A stretch of DNA of 64,000 nucleotides from Candidatus Nitrospira nitrosa. GTDB taxonomy: Bacteria; Nitrospirota; Nitrospiria; Nitrospirales; Nitrospiraceae. Within the stretch, counting starts at the first letter, position 1. Each line of letters begins with the position of its first letter. The position numbers and the translations under genes are program-made. The DNA is taken from assembly GCF_001458735.1 (NCBI RefSeq), contig NZ_CZQA01000014.1, positions 61,672 through 125,671 of the forward strand, given 5' to 3'. The notes under the pieces are model-generated. The model was not told the DNA's origin and made no database searches. It saw only the letters and a list, made by a program, of their open reading frames with translations. Of this stretch, positions 27,691 through 36,113 are shown one piece after another.

Positions 27691-29052
27691 CTACGCCAAG
27701 ACCACGTCGAGCGCCTCTCTGACCTCGTGAATCCCAATCAACTCTATTCCCTCGATCGGATCCAGCTTCGACAAGTTTCGCTCTGGTAAGAGGCAGCGCT
27801 TGAACCCCATCTTTGCCGCTTCACGGATGCGCGCCTCAGCCTGACTGACCGCGCGGACCTCCCCGCCTAAGCCGATCTCGCCTAACATCAAAAACCCCGG
27901 TTCAACCGGGATATCTCGCAGGCTCGATGCGACCGCCGCCACAATCCCCACATCAATCGCCGGCTCGTCGATATGCATGCCACCGACGACATTCACATAG
28001 ACGTCCTGTCCGGAGAGATGCACACCCAACCGTTTTTCCATCACCGCAAGCAACAGGGAGACACGATTCAACTCCACCCCATTCGCCATCCGCTTGGGCA
28101 TAGCATAGCTCGTCGAGGACACCAGCGCCTGTAGCTCAACAAGGATCGGTCTTGTCCCTTCGAGACTCGACACCACCACCGATCCAGCACTCCGCTGGGA
28201 ACGTTCGGCCAAGAACAACTCAGACGGGTTACTGACTTCTTCGAGCCCGGCGTCCTTCATCTCGAATACACCGATTTCATTCGTTGATCCGAATCGATTC
28301 TTGACGGCCCGGAGAATGCGATAGCTATGGCCTTTGTCACCCTCGAAGTACAACACCGTATCGACGATGTGCTCCAACAATCGCGGCCCGGCGATGGCCC
28401 CTTCCTTCGTGACATGTCCGATGATGAAGACCGGGACGCCGGCGCGCTTCGCAAACCACATCAGTTGTCCCGCCACCTCTTGGACTTGGCTGATGCTGCC
28501 CGGAGCCGAGGTGATCTGTTCCGTGTATACCGTCTGAATAGAATCGACGACTACCGCAACCGGTCGAACCTCCTGAATTGATTTCAAGATCAGTTCGAGT
28601 GACGTTTCAGCCAAAATCAGCAGATGCGGATGTTCGATCCCCAACCGCTGCCCCCGCATTTTGATCTGCCGAGGCGATTCTTCCCCTGAGACATAGAGAA
28701 CCGGGGCCTCCTTCGTCGCCAACCGTGGCAAGGCCTGGAGTAACAACGTGGTCTTCCCGATGCCAGGATCACCACCGATCAAGATCACCGAGCCGGGAAT
28801 GACACCACCGCCCAAGACTCGATCAAACTCCCCGATGTGGGTCAACCGACGGTCCTCACCAACCACTTCGATCTCGGCGATGGGTGTGGCCTTGGCTTGA
28901 GCTGTTTTCAAGTCAGCAGGCCGACCCTTGCCGGTCGCCGCTTGCCGCTCTTCTTTCATCGTATTCCAACCGCCGCAATCAGGACAGCGGCCGAGCCACC
29001 GTGGCGATTGATGACCACAAGCCTGGCAGGAAAAGGTCACTTTTGATTTCAA
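27691..29052 (-). CDS. radA: DNA repair protein RadA
   Basis: RecA-like helicase that aids branch migration in homologous recombination. The N-terminal zinc finger (CQACGHQSPRWLGRCPDCGGW) leads to Walker A GGDPGIGKTTLL, the RadA-specific KNRFGSTNEIGVFEM and a C-terminal Lon-like domain (VYVNVVGGMHIDEPAIDVGI). The start is set at the TTG at 29052, which has GAGGA seven bases upstream and leads straight into KSKVTFSCQACG. An ATG 27 codons upstream adds residues without homology. It is divergent from the HD-GYP gene at 29218. Confidence 0.95.
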   Translation of the reverse strand: MKSKVTFSCQACGHQSPRWLGRCPDCGGWNTMKEERQAATGKGRPADLKTAQAKATPIAEIEVVGEDRRLTHIGEFDRVLGGGVIPGSVILIGGDPGIGKTTLLLQALPRLATKEAPVLYVSGEESPRQIKMRGQRLGIEHPHLLILAETSLELILKSIQEVRPVAVVVDSIQTVYTEQITSAPGSISQVQEVAGQLMWFAKRAGVPVFIIGHVTKEGAIAGPRLLEHIVDTVLYFEGDKGHSYRILRAVKNRFGSTNEIGVFEMKDAGLEEVSNPSELFLAERSQRSAGSVVVSSLEGTRPILVELQALVSSTSYAMPKRMANGVELNRVSLLLAVMEKRLGVHLSGQDVYVNVVGGMHIDEPAIDVGIVAAVASSLRDIPVEPGFLMLGEIGLGGEVRAVSQAEARIREAAKMGFKRCLLPERNLSKLDPIEGIELIGIHEVREALDVVLA

Positions 29053-29162
29053 CGATGGATCCTCACAGCGAACAATCGAGCTACCGGCTATCTTAATGGA
29101 TGGTGAATGGGAAGGAAAGGACCAGCCCTGCATGCTGACATCACGCTGTCGATGGGATAAAT

Positions 29163-29198
29163 CTCAAGATTTGCGATATCCTGGCCGATATCGCTTAG
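29163..29198 (+). repeat. Duplicated leader element, copy 1 (upstream of first HD-GYP gene)
   Basis: 36 bases starting CTCAAGATTTGCGA and ending in a CCGATATC core. 27 of 36 positions match copy 2 at 30521. It ends 20 bases before the ATG at 29218, so it may hold a promoter, an operator or the ribosome-binding region duplicated with the gene. Confidence 0.7.
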
Positions 29199-29217
29199 TG
29201 ACAGCCTACAACGGCCT

Positions 29218-30450
29218 ATGAAAAAGCACATCCGAATCGATGAATTAACGCTGGGCATGGTGGTCGACAAGCTCGACCGGTCTTGGTTGAGCACACCGTT
29301 TTTTTGTCACAGGATGACGATCACCTCCACCAAGCAGATCGCGCAGCTGAAAGCCTGTGGCGTGCAGACGCTGACCGTCCGCGTGGAGGCCGAAGAGGTC
29401 CCTGAAGAAGCACCGACACCATCGACTCCAGAGGACAAACCCATCGACTCGACAAATGAATTGCCGGATCCCGTCCCATCCTCCACTCCTACATATGTCC
29501 CTTTCGAGGAAGAGCTACCGGCTGCCAAGCAGGTCTATCAGGCCGCCAAGACGATTGTGCAAAACGCGATGCAAGACGTACGGCTGGGACGAGCGCTCAA
29601 TGTCGATGCCGTGCAAACTGTCATCAGTGATATGACCGAGAGTGTCTTTCGCAATCCAGACGCCCTCCCCAGTCTGTCACGGCTCAAGCGATTCGACGAA
29701 TACACCTTTTACCACTCCGTGAATACCGCCCTACTCGCAATGTCTCTGGGCCGGAGCCTTGGCTTCGATCGATCGATGATTCATCTCGCCGGCGTCGGCA
29801 CACTCTTGCACGATATCGGAAAGATGAAGGTCCCTCTCGAACTTCTCAATAAACCTGGTCGGTTCGAGCCTCATGAAATGGAAATTGTGAAACAACATGT
29901 GCTCAGGGGTGTCGAAGTCCTTTCCTGCACGACCGGCCTGGGCGACACGTACATCCAGCCGGCACTAGAACATCATGAGCGAGTCAACGGCGACGGCTAT
30001 CCGCATCGACGCGCTCATCAAGACATCAGTCAGGTCGGTCTGATCACCGCGATTGTCGATATCTATGACGCCATGACAAGCGACCGGGTCTACCATAAGG
30101 GCAAACCGGCCCATGAAGTCCTCCAATTGCTGTATCGGCTCTCGCTCGAAGGTCACCTCGACCCCACACTCGTGCAACGATTTATCCAGGTCGTCGGAGT
30201 CTATCCGGTCGGATCAGTGGTGGTGCTAAATACTGGTGAGACCGGCATCGTCAAACGCATCAACCATAATGCGCCACTGGCACCAGTGATACTGTTCGTC
30301 AAGGGCGCTGGAAATACGCTCCTCTCACACCCACAGGAAGAGGATCTCTCTCAGCAGACAGCGACACCCCCTCGGAGCATCAAAACGGTTCTCCACCCCC
30401 ACCAGACCGGTATTGACCCAGACGTCTACCTCGATAAGAAAGCAGCGTAG
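29218..30450 (+). CDS. HD-GYP domain cyclic-di-GMP phosphodiesterase (first of a tandem pair)
   Basis: 410 residues. N-terminal DUF3391-type domain (MKKHIRIDELTLGMVVDKLDRSW...) up to about residue 65, a Glu/Pro-rich linker to 100, then an HD-GYP domain. The metal-binding HD is in LLHDIGKMKVP and the GYP motif in HHERVNGDGYPHRR; both are intact, so hydrolysis of cyclic di-GMP to pGpG or GMP is likely. The tail after VVGVYPVGS is a short beta domain ending in YLDKKAA. No signal peptide or receiver domain is present. It is followed 135 bases later by a closely similar gene. Confidence 0.92.
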   Translation: MKKHIRIDELTLGMVVDKLDRSWLSTPFFCHRMTITSTKQIAQLKACGVQTLTVRVEAEEVPEEAPTPSTPEDKPIDSTNELPDPVPSSTPTYVPFEEELPAAKQVYQAAKTIVQNAMQDVRLGRALNVDAVQTVISDMTESVFRNPDALPSLSRLKRFDEYTFYHSVNTALLAMSLGRSLGFDRSMIHLAGVGTLLHDIGKMKVPLELLNKPGRFEPHEMEIVKQHVLRGVEVLSCTTGLGDTYIQPALEHHERVNGDGYPHRRAHQDISQVGLITAIVDIYDAMTSDRVYHKGKPAHEVLQLLYRLSLEGHLDPTLVQRFIQVVGVYPVGSVVVLNTGETGIVKRINHNAPLAPVILFVKGAGNTLLSHPQEEDLSQQTATPPRSIKTVLHPHQTGIDPDVYLDKKAA

Positions 30451-30520
30451 CCTCAGGCATAAGATCCTGCGTTTCTCTCGTCTATCACCACCACACCGGA
30501 ACCGCTACGGCTCATTGCAC

Positions 30521-30556
30521 CTCAAGATTTGCGAATAGTGGTCCGATATCACGTAG
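30521..30556 (+). repeat. Duplicated leader element, copy 2 (upstream of second HD-GYP gene)
   Basis: Matches the element at 29163 in 27 of 36 positions, with the first 14 bases identical and the CCGATATC core kept. It ends 29 bases before the ATG at 30586. Confidence 0.7.
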
Positions 30557-30585
30557 CGAAGGATCCGATTGACCGCATCATAACC

Positions 30586-31815
30586 ATGAAAAAGCGCATT
30601 GGAATCGATGAACTAAAACCAGGGATGCTGGTTGAACAACTGGACCGGTCCTGGCTGGATACGCCGTTTTTTCGGCATAAGATGACCATCACTTCAACCG
30701 TCCAGATCGCACAGCTCAAAGCCTGCGGTGTGCAAACCCTGGTTGTGAGGACGGATGGAGAAGATGGAGAAGCAGTTGAAGCAGAAGCGCTCTCTGAATC
30801 GGACATCGCTACAGATCCTGTACTCACCGCAGGAGGAGAGCCAGCACCGATTCCCCAAATTGTTCCGTTCGAAGAGGAACTCCCGGCGGCAAGGCAGATC
30901 TATCACGCCGCAAAAACAATCGTGCAGAACGCCATGCACGACACCAGGCTGGGACGGGCGATTAATATGGAGGAGGTCAACCGAGTCGTCTCCGACATGA
31001 CGGACAGTGTACTCCGAAATCCCGATGCCCTCACAAGCCTGACGAGACTGAAACAGTTCGACGAATACACTTTCTACCACTCCGTGAATACCTCGCTTCT
31101 CGCCATGTCCCTCGGACGCCATCTTGAGTTCAACCGAACTGCCTTGCATCAGGTGGGAGTAGGCACCCTGCTCCATGATGTTGGAAAAACCAAGATCCCT
31201 CCAGAAATCCTGAATAAGCCTGGCCGGTTTGAACCGCATGAAATGGAGATCATGAAGCAACATGTGCTCCGCGGCGTGGAAGTGTTGTCCACTACGACCG
31301 GATTGGGAGACTCCTACCTACGTCCTGCCTTGGAACATCATGAGCGGGTGGATGGTACTGGCTATCCGCACCGCCGAGTGAGACACGAGCTCAGCCAATT
31401 CGGCCTCATAGCCGCGGTTGTCGATATCTACGATGCCATCACGAGTGATCGATGCTACCACAAAGGTCGTGCGGCCCATGAAGCCCTCCAGTTTCTCTAT
31501 CGGCTCGCGATCGAGGGGCACTTGGATACCACGCTGGTGCAGCAATTTATCCATGTCGTGGGGATCTATCCCGTAGGATCAGTTGTGGAGCTGAATACGG
31601 GCGAGACCGGAATCGTCAAAGAAGTGCATCACCATGCGCCGTTGGCACCGGTGGTACTCCTTGTGAAAAGTTCCGGCAATGCCCTCCTCTCGAATCCCCG
31701 CGAGCTCGATCTCGTGGCACAGATCGAAACACCTCACAGAAAGATCAGCGCCATCCTCGATCCAAAACAAGCGGGAATCGACCCGACCGACTATCTCGAC
31801 AAGAAAGCGGCATAA
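30586..31815 (+). CDS. HD-GYP domain cyclic-di-GMP phosphodiesterase (second of a tandem pair)
   Basis: Paralogue of the gene at 29218 over its whole length: N-terminal MKKRIGIDELKPGMLVEQLDRSW domain, acidic linker, HD-GYP domain with LLHDVGKTKIP and HHERVDGTGYPHRR, and the same ending YLDKKAA. The start ATG at 30586 is chosen because it aligns with the first copy; the frame opens 19 codons earlier inside the duplicated leader. The catalytic motifs are intact, so both copies are probably active, possibly with different inputs through the variable linker. Confidence 0.92.
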   Translation: MKKRIGIDELKPGMLVEQLDRSWLDTPFFRHKMTITSTVQIAQLKACGVQTLVVRTDGEDGEAVEAEALSESDIATDPVLTAGGEPAPIPQIVPFEEELPAARQIYHAAKTIVQNAMHDTRLGRAINMEEVNRVVSDMTDSVLRNPDALTSLTRLKQFDEYTFYHSVNTSLLAMSLGRHLEFNRTALHQVGVGTLLHDVGKTKIPPEILNKPGRFEPHEMEIMKQHVLRGVEVLSTTTGLGDSYLRPALEHHERVDGTGYPHRRVRHELSQFGLIAAVVDIYDAITSDRCYHKGRAAHEALQFLYRLAIEGHLDTTLVQQFIHVVGIYPVGSVVELNTGETGIVKEVHHHAPLAPVVLLVKSSGNALLSNPRELDLVAQIETPHRKISAILDPKQAGIDPTDYLDKKAA

Positions 31816-32158
31816 ATTCCCCACCATCATAGCGAACCACTCCCCCAAGATGGCATCCCAGCTGTCACTGCACGCTCTTGGTCTCACGTCAATTCCAAAA
31901 CACACTATAAAGACTCCCGACCCCTATTTTTTCATAAGCAATATACTCATCACTTTTCCGAAACTACATTTTATAACTTACTTACAATCAGTCACTAGAT
32001 TGACACTTCAGCCTCATGAAAGTGTCAAGACTTTGAAATCCTTCCACACGTTTAACTACGTAATTCACCAATCATTGGAGAATTGAGCGGTACCGATTTG
32101 GCGCGGCTCTTGCTTCCCTCAGTCTACAGCTATGCATCTCACTACCTAGGAGGGATCG
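31816..32158. other. AT-rich intergenic region after the HD-GYP pair
   Basis: 343 bases, distinctly richer in A and T than its surroundings between about 31900 and 32080. It contains the inverted repeat at 32000-32028 and the ribosome-binding site of the zinc-ribbon gene (AGGAGG before 32159). An open frame crosses it but has no recognisable coding character. Confidence 0.6.
32000..32028. repeat. Perfect 9-base inverted repeat in AT-rich intergenic DNA
   Basis: TTGACACTT at 32000-32008 and AAGTGTCAA at 32020-32028, with an 11-base loop. There is no T-tract, so an operator is as likely as a terminator. TTGACA at 32000 could also serve as a -35 box for the gene at 32159, about 150 bases downstream, but I see no convincing -10 box at the right spacing. 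Confidence 0.55.
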
Positions 32159-32332
32159 ATGGAATGTCCAAAGTGTAAAGGGACAATGATGCTAGAGCGG
32201 TTCTCGGATTTCTTTCTCGTCTTCTATGCCTGGAAATGTTTCAACTGCGGAGCCATTATCGACCGCACCATCGCCGAGAATCGCAGAAAAAGTCTGGCAG
32301 CCAGCGAATCCCAGACCGTCGGCACACGCTAA
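32159..32332 (+). CDS. Small zinc-ribbon protein, 57 residues
   Basis: A short gene with a strong ribosome-binding site (AGGAGG, six bases before the ATG). The product begins MECPKCKGTMMLERF and has a second knuckle in WKCFNCGAIID. The two CxxC pairs (Cys3/6 and Cys27/30) fit a single zinc ribbon, and a charged tail (ENRRKS) follows. Tiny zinc-ribbon proteins of this type are often found beside regulatory genes, and nucleic-acid or protein binding is a guess. A hairpin 16 bases after the stop could end the transcript. Confidence 0.8.
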   Translation: MECPKCKGTMMLERFSDFFLVFYAWKCFNCGAIIDRTIAENRRKSLAASESQTVGTR

Positions 32333-32347
32333 GGACATCCTGACCAT

Positions 32348-32372
32348 TGCGGGCTCGAATTCCGGGCCCGCA
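32348..32372 (+). terminator. Hairpin after the zinc-ribbon gene (possible terminator, no T-tract)
   Basis: TGCGGGC at 32348-32354 pairs with GCCCGCA at 32366-32372 around an 11-base loop. It lies just after the stop at 32332. Without a following T-run its termination strength is doubtful. Confidence 0.4.
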
Positions 32373-32404
32373 GGATCCAACAAGCACGACAGACCAAGAG
32401 GATC

Positions 32405-32685
32405 CTGACCACTGATTTGTGCAAATCGTCGGTGTCTACCCGGTCATATAGGTCTTGCAGCTGAAAGCAGGTGAGACCGGGATCGGCAAACAGGTTAACC
32501 AGTGGGCGCCACTGGCGCCGGCGTTGCCTTGTGAAAAGTAGAGGGATGCCCCCTCCGCAGACATCTGCACGAGCCAGATCTCGTCATGGAGGTAGCAACT
32601 CCCTGTCGGGAGATCACAGCCATCCTCGATCCCGAAACAAGCGGAAAACGCCCAGACCGACTACTTGGATAAGAAACCAGGCTGA
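32405..32685 (+). pseudogene. Decayed C-terminal end of a third HD-GYP gene copy
   Basis: Reading from 32416 gives FVQIVGVYPVI, a stop, then VLQLKAGETGIGKQVNQWAP, matching FIQVVGVYPVGSVVVLNTGETGIVKRINHNAP of the intact copies. Further on, after frameshifts, ITAILDPETSG and PDYLDKKPG match ISAILDPKQAGIDPTDYLDKKAA. Only about the last 90 codons remain, with at least two in-frame stops and frameshifts. Together with the two intact genes this shows that a three-gene tandem array once existed here. The rest of the 443-base gap to hsdM shows nothing else. Confidence 0.88.
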
Positions 32686-32775
32686 GAGAACACTATCGTC
32701 TGTGAGGAACGAAGAGGATGATACTGATCTTCGTCCAAACCGGCCCGGTCCTAGCGATTGCTCTTGAGCATGCTG

Positions 32776-34308
32776 TTACACCGATCCACTCGACGCTGCC
32801 CCACCCAGATCATTCGCAATCAGCCTGAACTGTTCGAGGGCGGATTCAAGATCGTCGACGATTTCTTGGGCGATGATGTCGGGGTTGGGAAGGTTGGCGG
32901 AGTCTTCTAAGGAGTCGTCTTTGAGCCAGAAGATATCGAGACTGGCTTTGTCGCGGGCGATGAGGTCGTCATAATCGTAGGCACGCCAGCGGCCTTCGGG
33001 CTTCTTGTCAGACCAAGTGGCTTTGCGGGAGTGCCTGTTCGTCGGGTTGTAGCACTTCACGAATTCGTCGAGGTCTTCGCGCTTGAGCGGATCGGTCTTG
33101 AGCGTGAAGTGTTTGTTCGTACGGAGATCGTAGATCCAGAGCTTTTTGGTCCAGGGGGTCTCACTCGCGGGCTTCTTGTCGAAAAAGAGCACGTTGGCTT
33201 TTACGCCCTGCGCGTAGAAGAGCCCGGTCGGCAGACGCAGGAGGGTGTGCACATCGCACTCGTGCAGGAGCTTGCGGCGCACAGTTTCCCCTGCCCCGCC
33301 TTCGAAGAGGACATTGTCCGGCACCACGACGGCGGCGCGGCCATTCTGCTTCAGCAAGGTTTTGACATGCTGCACGAAGTTGAGCTGCTTGTTTGAGGTT
33401 GTCGCCCAGAAGTCGTCACGCTCGACGACATCCCGTTCTTTTGAAACCTCGCCCTCTTCTCCGACGATCGTCGTGCTGCTCTTCTTCCCGAATGGCGGGT
33501 TGGTCATGACAATCTCGAATCGATCGCCAGGGTCACTCGCCAAAGAGTCCACTCCAGCCTTAATCGGTAATTCCTTATCGCTACCGATCCCGTGAAGCAT
33601 CAAGTTCATGGCACAAAGCCGCGCGGTACTTTGGACCAATTCCCACCCCTTGAACGTGCCTTGCTTGAGCTGCCGCTTTTCATCCTTGGTTAGGTTGGGA
33701 GAATGCTTCACGATGTAGTCGTGCGCCGCCAGAAAGAATCCGCCGGTCCCGCAGGCCGGGTCGCAGGTGGTCTCACTGGACTTCGGGCCAATGGCCTCAA
33801 CCATCGCTTGGATCAGCGGCCTGGGCGTGAAGTACTGCCCCGCACCGGACTTGGTGTCTTGCGCGTTCTTTTCGAGTAAGCCCTCGTAGGCATCCCCTTT
33901 CACGTCGGCGCTCATCGTGGACCAGTCTTCTTTGTCGATCAGATCCACAATCAGCCGCCGAAGCTTGACCGGGTCCTGAAACTTGTTCTGGGCCTTGGTA
34001 AAGATCAGGCCGAGCATGCCCTTTTCCTTACCCAGTTCTTCCAGAAGATGTCGGTAGTGATCGAACAGATCGTCGCCGTCATGCTTCAGGAGGCTGGGCC
34101 AACTGTACTTGTCGGGAATAATGCTGAGTGGTTGGTTGCCCGCCTGCGCGCCGTGCGCGGGCAGGTACGGCGGCTTCGTGCGCTCGTCGGCCATCTTGAG
34201 GAAGAGTAAATAGGTCAATTGCTCGACGTAGTCGCCGTAGGACATTCCATCATCCCGCAACACATTGCAGTAATTCCAAAGTTTGCTAACAATTGCAGAA
34301 GTAGTCAT
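32776..34308 (-). CDS. hsdM: Type I restriction-modification system, DNA methyltransferase subunit
   Basis: N6-adenine methyltransferase of a type I system. N-terminal helical domain (TTSAIVSKLWNYCNVLRDDGMSYGDYVEQLTYLLFLKMADE), SAM-binding motif DPACGTGGFFLAAHDY and catalytic motif TNPPFGKK (NPPF), then the C-terminal helices. 510 residues, normal length, no damage seen. It is the last gene of the minus-strand defence island; its ATG overlaps (ATGA) the stop of the small remnant at 34305-34415. It would need HsdS (37031) for specificity. Confidence 0.96.
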   Translation of the reverse strand: MTTSAIVSKLWNYCNVLRDDGMSYGDYVEQLTYLLFLKMADERTKPPYLPAHGAQAGNQPLSIIPDKYSWPSLLKHDGDDLFDHYRHLLEELGKEKGMLGLIFTKAQNKFQDPVKLRRLIVDLIDKEDWSTMSADVKGDAYEGLLEKNAQDTKSGAGQYFTPRPLIQAMVEAIGPKSSETTCDPACGTGGFFLAAHDYIVKHSPNLTKDEKRQLKQGTFKGWELVQSTARLCAMNLMLHGIGSDKELPIKAGVDSLASDPGDRFEIVMTNPPFGKKSSTTIVGEEGEVSKERDVVERDDFWATTSNKQLNFVQHVKTLLKQNGRAAVVVPDNVLFEGGAGETVRRKLLHECDVHTLLRLPTGLFYAQGVKANVLFFDKKPASETPWTKKLWIYDLRTNKHFTLKTDPLKREDLDEFVKCYNPTNRHSRKATWSDKKPEGRWRAYDYDDLIARDKASLDIFWLKDDSLEDSANLPNPDIIAQEIVDDLESALEQFRLIANDLGGAASSGSV

Positions 34309-34415
34309 GGTCTCCGTTGGTCGTCGCGCCTGTCTGCGCCAAGCAAAGCGCGGCAGGCAGGGAGGACGTTGCAGTAGTTCCAGAGTTTTTGGACGATTTG
34401 GGAAGTGGGGCTCAC
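34305..34415 (-). pseudogene. Remnant of a second hsdM 5' end (36 codons)
   Basis: Minus-strand frame starting GTG at 34415. The product SPTSQIVQKLWNYCNVL matches the N-terminus of intact HsdM (TTSAIVSKLWNYCNVL) and then diverges into unrelated codons. Its GTGA overlaps the darG stop (TGA at 34414-34412), and its own TGA overlaps the ATG of hsdM, so it bridges the two genes without a gap. The DNA of the two heads is also visibly similar (TTGCAGTA-x-TTCCA-x-AGTTT). It looks like the left-over head of an earlier hsdM that followed darG before the present hsdM was recombined in. Confidence 0.85.
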
Positions 34416-35452
34416 TTGGCTATCCAAGCAAGCTCACGAAGACGCTGGTACGCAACACGGATATGCTCTGGGCGGAACATCTTCTGCTTTCTCTCGTTCC
34501 ATCCATGCACTGACTCTATAGCTGCCTCTGGGGTAATTGCCTTTGGCTTACTATGCGTGCAAACCCAGTGGACGGAAGAAAGAAGCTCCATACCGTAAGG
34601 AGTCTCGAACCCTTGAATAAGGTTGCTCACGCGATTCACCCGGACGATCGGCAGCGGATGTTGGCTGAGGTATAAGTCAGCCTCTTTCGCCGCATCGGGA
34701 AGCAACTCAATTTCAGTGTCAGGCCTCTGACTGTCGCCATACCCGCGAATGAGATGTCCCTCAATTCGTTCCAATACTTTGTTCAGGTTTGCAGCGTACG
34801 GGCCATAGGTCCCCGCCTGGAACCGTAAGCGAAGAGGCTCGCCCGCCTCCTGAAGAAAGTACATCAGCTTTTGGATTTCAAGAAGAGTGAGACGGTAACT
34901 CAAAGACTCATATTGGTGCATGACCTTCACGAATAGAGCACGGCTGATGGTCATCTCCGGTCTTTTCGTGTTGACCGGCATGGTCTTAGCCTCTGGCGAG
35001 CCTGAAGGACTGAACAAGTGCACCTGTGTATCAGGCAACTCAGCAAAAGCCGCTTCAATGAGTGGGCGAACAGCTTGCCAGTCCAAACCGCCATTCCCAC
35101 AGCCGAGCGGAGGTACTGCAATCGAGCGGATTCCCAGCCGCCTGATATCCTCGACCAACGCACGGAGACCGTTTCGGATGTCCTCAAGCCTAGACTTTTC
35201 TCGCCAATGTCGCTTGGTGGGGAAATTAATGATGTATCTGGGATTGACCATTCGGCCAGACTCCCAAACCAGCATATGCCCTGGACGAACTTCCTTCGCA
35301 CGACAAGCCTTGGCATAAGCATCGAAGTTATCAGGCCAAGCTTGCTTGAACTGCAAAGCAATACCTTTGCCCATGAAACCGTCGCAGTTAACGGTATTGA
35401 CGAGGGCTTCCGCGTCAGTTTGGAGAAGGTTGCCTGTAGTGTTACGAATCAT
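34412..35452 (-). CDS. darG: DarG-type macro-domain antitoxin (DNA ADP-ribosylglycohydrolase)
   Basis: Removes ADP-ribose from DNA and neutralises DarT. The N-terminal macro domain shows IRNTTGNLLQTDAEALVNTVNCDGFMGKG, INFPTKRHWREKS (with the Lys known to be catalytic in DarG) and VPPLGCGNGGLDW. The C-terminal half (about residues 180-345) matches the DarG-specific domain that binds DarT (LLEIQKLMYFLQEAG, GPYAANLNKVLERIEGH). The start is the ATG at 35452, 11 bases after the darT stop; a TTG nine codons upstream overlaps darT. It is directly downstream of darT, the usual order. Confidence 0.9.
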   Translation of the reverse strand: MIRNTTGNLLQTDAEALVNTVNCDGFMGKGIALQFKQAWPDNFDAYAKACRAKEVRPGHMLVWESGRMVNPRYIINFPTKRHWREKSRLEDIRNGLRALVEDIRRLGIRSIAVPPLGCGNGGLDWQAVRPLIEAAFAELPDTQVHLFSPSGSPEAKTMPVNTKRPEMTISRALFVKVMHQYESLSYRLTLLEIQKLMYFLQEAGEPLRLRFQAGTYGPYAANLNKVLERIEGHLIRGYGDSQRPDTEIELLPDAAKEADLYLSQHPLPIVRVNRVSNLIQGFETPYGMELLSSVHWVCTHSKPKAITPEAAIESVHGWNERKQKMFRPEHIRVAYQRLRELAWIAK

Positions 35453-35463
35453 AGGTAGAGCGG

Positions 35464-36108
35464 TCACCAATAATACCAATTCCGATCAACCCTGACTACC
35501 CTCCTCTGACCTGCAGGGAAAGCGGCCAGGATTGTCTCAACGCGTTGTTTCATCCTCCCATCAATCACCACAATCTCCTGAATCAAAGACCACGGACAGC
35601 ACTGGTGCACAAGAAACTCAGCCTGTTTCTTACGCTTACGATCCATGTCATCGATGGTGTCTGTCCAATACCGCTCGTTTACTAATGTCCAGTCAACTGC
35701 ATCCAGCTTGTCGAGGTTGTCGAACCATTGAGAGAAGGTAACCAGTCCATGGCCATCCGAGAACACGAACCTGATACCCGCTGTCTCCAGGGCTTGAGCC
35801 GACGAGACAAGATAGACCAGGGGATCCTGTCCTTCGCTATAACCTTCTACGCGTCCGGTTTTCAGGTTTAACAACATCGGAGACAGACAGCCGAAATAGA
35901 ATGGGACATAATCGTGAATTGTCCCACCCGGCCCCAAACGAATAGACGTCTGAGCACGAGCACTCTGAATTGCAGCGCTATGACAGAATCGATAGGACAA
36001 CCCGTCATTCGGCACATGATTCGGAGCATGAAGACCGCCTCGCCGAATGATCGTGTCAAGGTTGTCCACGTGGGTGAATCGAAGAATTGGGGTAGGATTG
36101 GGAGGCAT
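35464..36108 (-). CDS. darT: DarT-type DNA ADP-ribosyltransferase toxin
   Basis: DUF4433/DarT family. Known members use NAD to ADP-ribosylate thymidine in single-stranded DNA, stopping replication and giving phage defence. Visible features are ILRFTHVDNLDTIIRRGGL near the N-terminus, YVPFYFGCLSPML, and the catalytic-Glu region RKRKKQAEFLVHQCCPW. 214 residues, normal length and undamaged. It lies five bases after the nuclease-like gene and just before darG. Toxin and antitoxin are therefore embedded within the type I restriction operon. Confidence 0.9.
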   Translation of the reverse strand: MPPNPTPILRFTHVDNLDTIIRRGGLHAPNHVPNDGLSYRFCHSAAIQSARAQTSIRLGPGGTIHDYVPFYFGCLSPMLLNLKTGRVEGYSEGQDPLVYLVSSAQALETAGIRFVFSDGHGLVTFSQWFDNLDKLDAVDWTLVNERYWTDTIDDMDRKRKKQAEFLVHQCCPWSLIQEIVVIDGRMKQRVETILAAFPAGQRRVVRVDRNWYYW

Positions 36109-36113
36109 CTATC

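Noticed and set aside
32000..32028. Reading the inverted repeat as a terminator
   Set aside because: No T-tract follows on either strand, so it is listed as a repeat only.
32226..32408. 60-codon plus-strand frame overlapping the zinc-ribbon gene
   Set aside because: Out of frame with the zinc-ribbon gene, which has the better ribosome-binding site and knuckles.
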